NCBI GenBank assembly: GCA_902794475.1
Contig: CADBHR010000001.1
Coordinates: 1 to 64,000, forward strand
Reading direction: 5' to 3'
Source of the DNA: an uncultured Methanobrevibacter sp.
Lineage (GTDB): Archaea > Methanobacteriota > Methanobacteria > Methanobacteriales > Methanobacteriaceae
Length of the DNA: 64,000 nt
The position numbers and the translations under genes were made by a program. Below, piece after piece: positions 62,503-64,000 of this stretch (positions are counted from its first letter, which is position 1; every line of letters begins with the position of its first letter). The notes below the pieces were generated by a model, which worked only from the letters and a program-made list of their open reading frames with translations, did no database searches and was not told where the DNA came from.

Positions 62503-63267
62503 ATGTCAGAAAACATACTTTATAGATTATATGAATGGTACATTACTCGTGGTTTAAATCCTGAAAAAATGCCAAAACATGTTGCTATAATTATGGATGG
62601 AAACAGAAGATACTCCAAACTTCAAGGAAACATTGATGTTGTTAAAGGTCACGAAATAGGAGTTGACACCTTAGAAAAGGTTCTTGACTGGAGTATAGAA
62701 CTTGGAATCGAAATCATTACCGTTTATGCTTTTTCAACAGAAAACTTCAACAGACCGGAACACGAAGTCGAGGGACTGATGAACCTGTTCGTCACAAACT
62801 TCAAAAGGCTAGTGGACCATGAGAAAATTCATAGAAATGAAGTTAAGGTGAAAGTTGTCGGCAGAACCGATTTAATACCTGAAAGCGTGCGTGAAGCAAT
62901 CAAGGAAGCGGAAGACGCAACTGCGCATTATAAAAAAAGATTATTTAATATAGCTATTGGTTATGATGGACGTTTGGAAATCATAGATTCAATTAAAAAG
63001 ATTATTGAACAGGTGCAATCCGGTGAAATCACCGTCGATGATGTTGATGAAGATCTTGTAAGCAAAAACCTTTATACTGAAGGTCTGGCTGATCCCAACT
63101 TGATTATCCGTACCAGCGGCGAAGAGCGTCTAAGCGGATTTCTGCTTTGGCAGTCATCCTATTCCGAGTTGTATTTCTGTGAAACTCTATGGCCGGAACT
63201 TAGAAAAGTTGATTTTATAAGGGCCATCAGGTCATATCAAGAGCGTGAACGCAGATTTGGAGTTTAA
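62503..63267 (+). CDS. uppS: Polyprenyl diphosphate synthase (undecaprenyl-type cis-prenyltransferase)
   Basis: A 254-residue cis-prenyltransferase that extends an allylic diphosphate with isopentenyl units to make the lipid carrier used for glycan assembly. [11 protein letters not shown] (about 28-38) is the diphosphate-binding motif, [16 protein letters not shown] the second region, and [18 protein letters not shown] and [15 protein letters not shown] the C-terminal signatures. GTG 62494 is open, but GTGAT at 62494-62498 points to ATG 62503. In archaea the product feeds N-glycosylation, pseudomurein and other surface polymers, including the island upstream. Confidence 0.92.
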   Translation: MSENILYRLYEWYITRGLNPEKMPKHVAIIMDGNRRYSKLQGNIDVVKGHEIGVDTLEKVLDWSIELGIEIITVYAFSTENFNRPEHEVEGLMNLFVTNFKRLVDHEKIHRNEVKVKVVGRTDLIPESVREAIKEAEDATAHYKKRLFNIAIGYDGRLEIIDSIKKIIEQVQSGEITVDDVDEDLVSKNLYTEGLADPNLIIRTSGEERLSGFLLWQSSYSELYFCETLWPELRKVDFIRAIRSYQERERRFGV

Positions 63268-63270
63268 ACA

Positions 63271-64000
63271 ATGATTGATACCCATTGCCACATTGATTTT
63301 AAGGACTTTGACAGTGACCGTGAGGATGTCATCAAAAGAGCCAAGGAAAAACTTGACCATGTAATCGTTTCCGGATACAGCAATGACAGCAACATGGATG
63401 TCTTGCAACTTTCAAAAGATTATGAAGGCTTTATCTATCCTACTTTTGGTTTTCACCCAGTTAGCTCACAAAACGCCACAGAATCAGACATCAAAACAGC
63501 CCATGAAAATATTGACAAATATCTTGATGATATTGTAGCGATTGGCGAAGTAGGAATGGATTACTTTTATGTTACAGACAAGGCATTACGTGAAAGGCAG
63601 CAGGAAATATTCAGAGGATTTTTAGAACTTGCAAATGAATACAAAGTACCGATTGTCATGCATGTGAGGGACTGTGAGAAAAAGGCAGTCAATATTATCC
63701 CCGAATATGAGGATATACCTTATTTCGTTTTTCATTGCTATGGAGGTAGCCTTAAGACCGCCAAAAAGATTATGAACATGGACAATTGCGTGATGAGCTT
63801 TTCCACAATGCTGTGCTATTCAAAACACCATCAGGATCTTATTGAAAAGATAGACCTTGACTATGTACTAACAGAAACCGACAGTCCATATCTTGCCATG
63901 ACAAAAGAAGAGAGAAACGAACCTGCAAATGTTGTCAATGCAGTTCATAAAATCGCTGAGATAAAAAATATGGACGTTGCGGCCGTTGATGAAATTACCA
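63271..64000 (+). CDS. TatD family metal-dependent hydrolase (cut by the window end)
   Basis: The first 243 codons of a TatD family DNase-like protein, still open at the right edge; family members are about 255-265 residues. MIDTHCHIDFKD holds the HxH metal site, AIGEVGMDYF the metal Glu, VPIVMHVRD the next His, FHCYGGS another, and LTETDSPYLA the Asp. It starts three bases after the uppS stop, so mtxX, uppS and tatD are one transcript. Confidence 0.9.
   Translation, partial: MIDTHCHIDFKDFDSDREDVIKRAKEKLDHVIVSGYSNDSNMDVLQLSKDYEGFIYPTFGFHPVSSQNATESDIKTAHENIDKYLDDIVAIGEVGMDYFYVTDKALRERQQEIFRGFLELANEYKVPIVMHVRDCEKKAVNIIPEYEDIPYFVFHCYGGSLKTAKKIMNMDNCVMSFSTMLCYSKHHQDLIEKIDLDYVLTETDSPYLAMTKEERNEPANVVNAVHKIAEIKNMDVAAVDEIT

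Noticed and set aside
1-64000. Search by eye for tRNA, rRNA, insertion sequences and CRISPR
   Set aside because: No cloverleaf, rRNA core sequence, transposase motif or repeat-spacer array was recognised; a covariance-model scan would be needed to be sure.

Overview
The window looks like the chromosome of a methanogenic archaeon of the order Methanobacteriales, most likely Methanobrevibacter or a close relative. The reasons are an AT-rich base composition with AT-only spacers, archaeal TATA boxes and GGTGAT-type ribosome-binding sites, a methanogenesis marker protein (MtxX/Mmp4) next to an archaeal cis-prenyltransferase (UppS), and many surface-polymer genes of the type seen in gut and rumen methanogens. 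The genus is inferred; no rRNA or tRNA was seen.

Positions 230-56651 form one very large surface-glycan island. It encodes about 13 family-2 glycosyltransferases (GT2), seven LicD-type phosphotransferases, five proteins with CDP-glycerol glycerophosphotransferase (TagB/TagF) domains, a TagD-like cytidylyltransferase, three acyltransferase-3 membrane proteins, a UDP-glucose 6-dehydrogenase, a DegT-type sugar aminotransferase, an ATP-grasp/HAD fusion, a WbdD-like methyltransferase-kinase, three large membrane proteins or modules of lipid-linked sugar metabolism (GT39-like, DUF2142, GtrA plus GtrB-like GT2), and a repeat protein made of five ~89-residue modules. Together they are best read as machinery for a phosphodiester-containing, teichoic-acid-like or capsule-like wall polymer with variable decoration. 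No Wzx flippase, Wzy polymerase or TagGH-type exporter is recognisable here.

The most striking feature is that many of these unrelated enzymes carry the same short end-tags joined through Lys-rich coiled coils. One is a C-terminal tag (consensus S-x-SWK-[IVM]-T-x-PLR plus basic residues). It is found on GT2 enzymes, a GT-B enzyme, the methyltransferase-kinase and an alpha/beta-hydrolase-like protein. The other is an N-terminal tag (consensus LxRSNSYxFYKxxYEK) on LicD proteins and a double GT2. This suggests a scaffolded, possibly membrane-attached, assembly complex. WbdD, the bacterial protein with the same MT-kinase-coiled-coil layout, gives a precedent.

Region by region: 230-4188 holds a LicD pair and the repeat protein; 4443-7442 two tagged forward genes; 7482-10453 an acyltransferase and a GT39-like protein; 10462-19978 seven GT2 genes, six of them in three paralog pairs; 20311-28158 LicD genes, a methyltransferase, Ugd and a TagB-like protein in mixed orientation; 28201-34304 GT2, acyltransferase, zinc-ribbon protein and a GtrA/GtrB/DUF2142 operon; 34639-36844 a polar amino-acid ABC transporter operon inside the island; 36939-56651 a long reverse-strand run of GT, TagB/F, LicD, aminotransferase, acyltransferase and cytidylyltransferase genes.

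From 56671 on, the window returns to ordinary genes: an Ig-like membrane-anchored protein, a universal stress protein, a Cys-type glutathione peroxidase, a cation diffusion facilitator, small unknown proteins, a zinc-ribbon/HExxH protein, then mtxX, uppS and a TatD-family nuclease cut by the window end.
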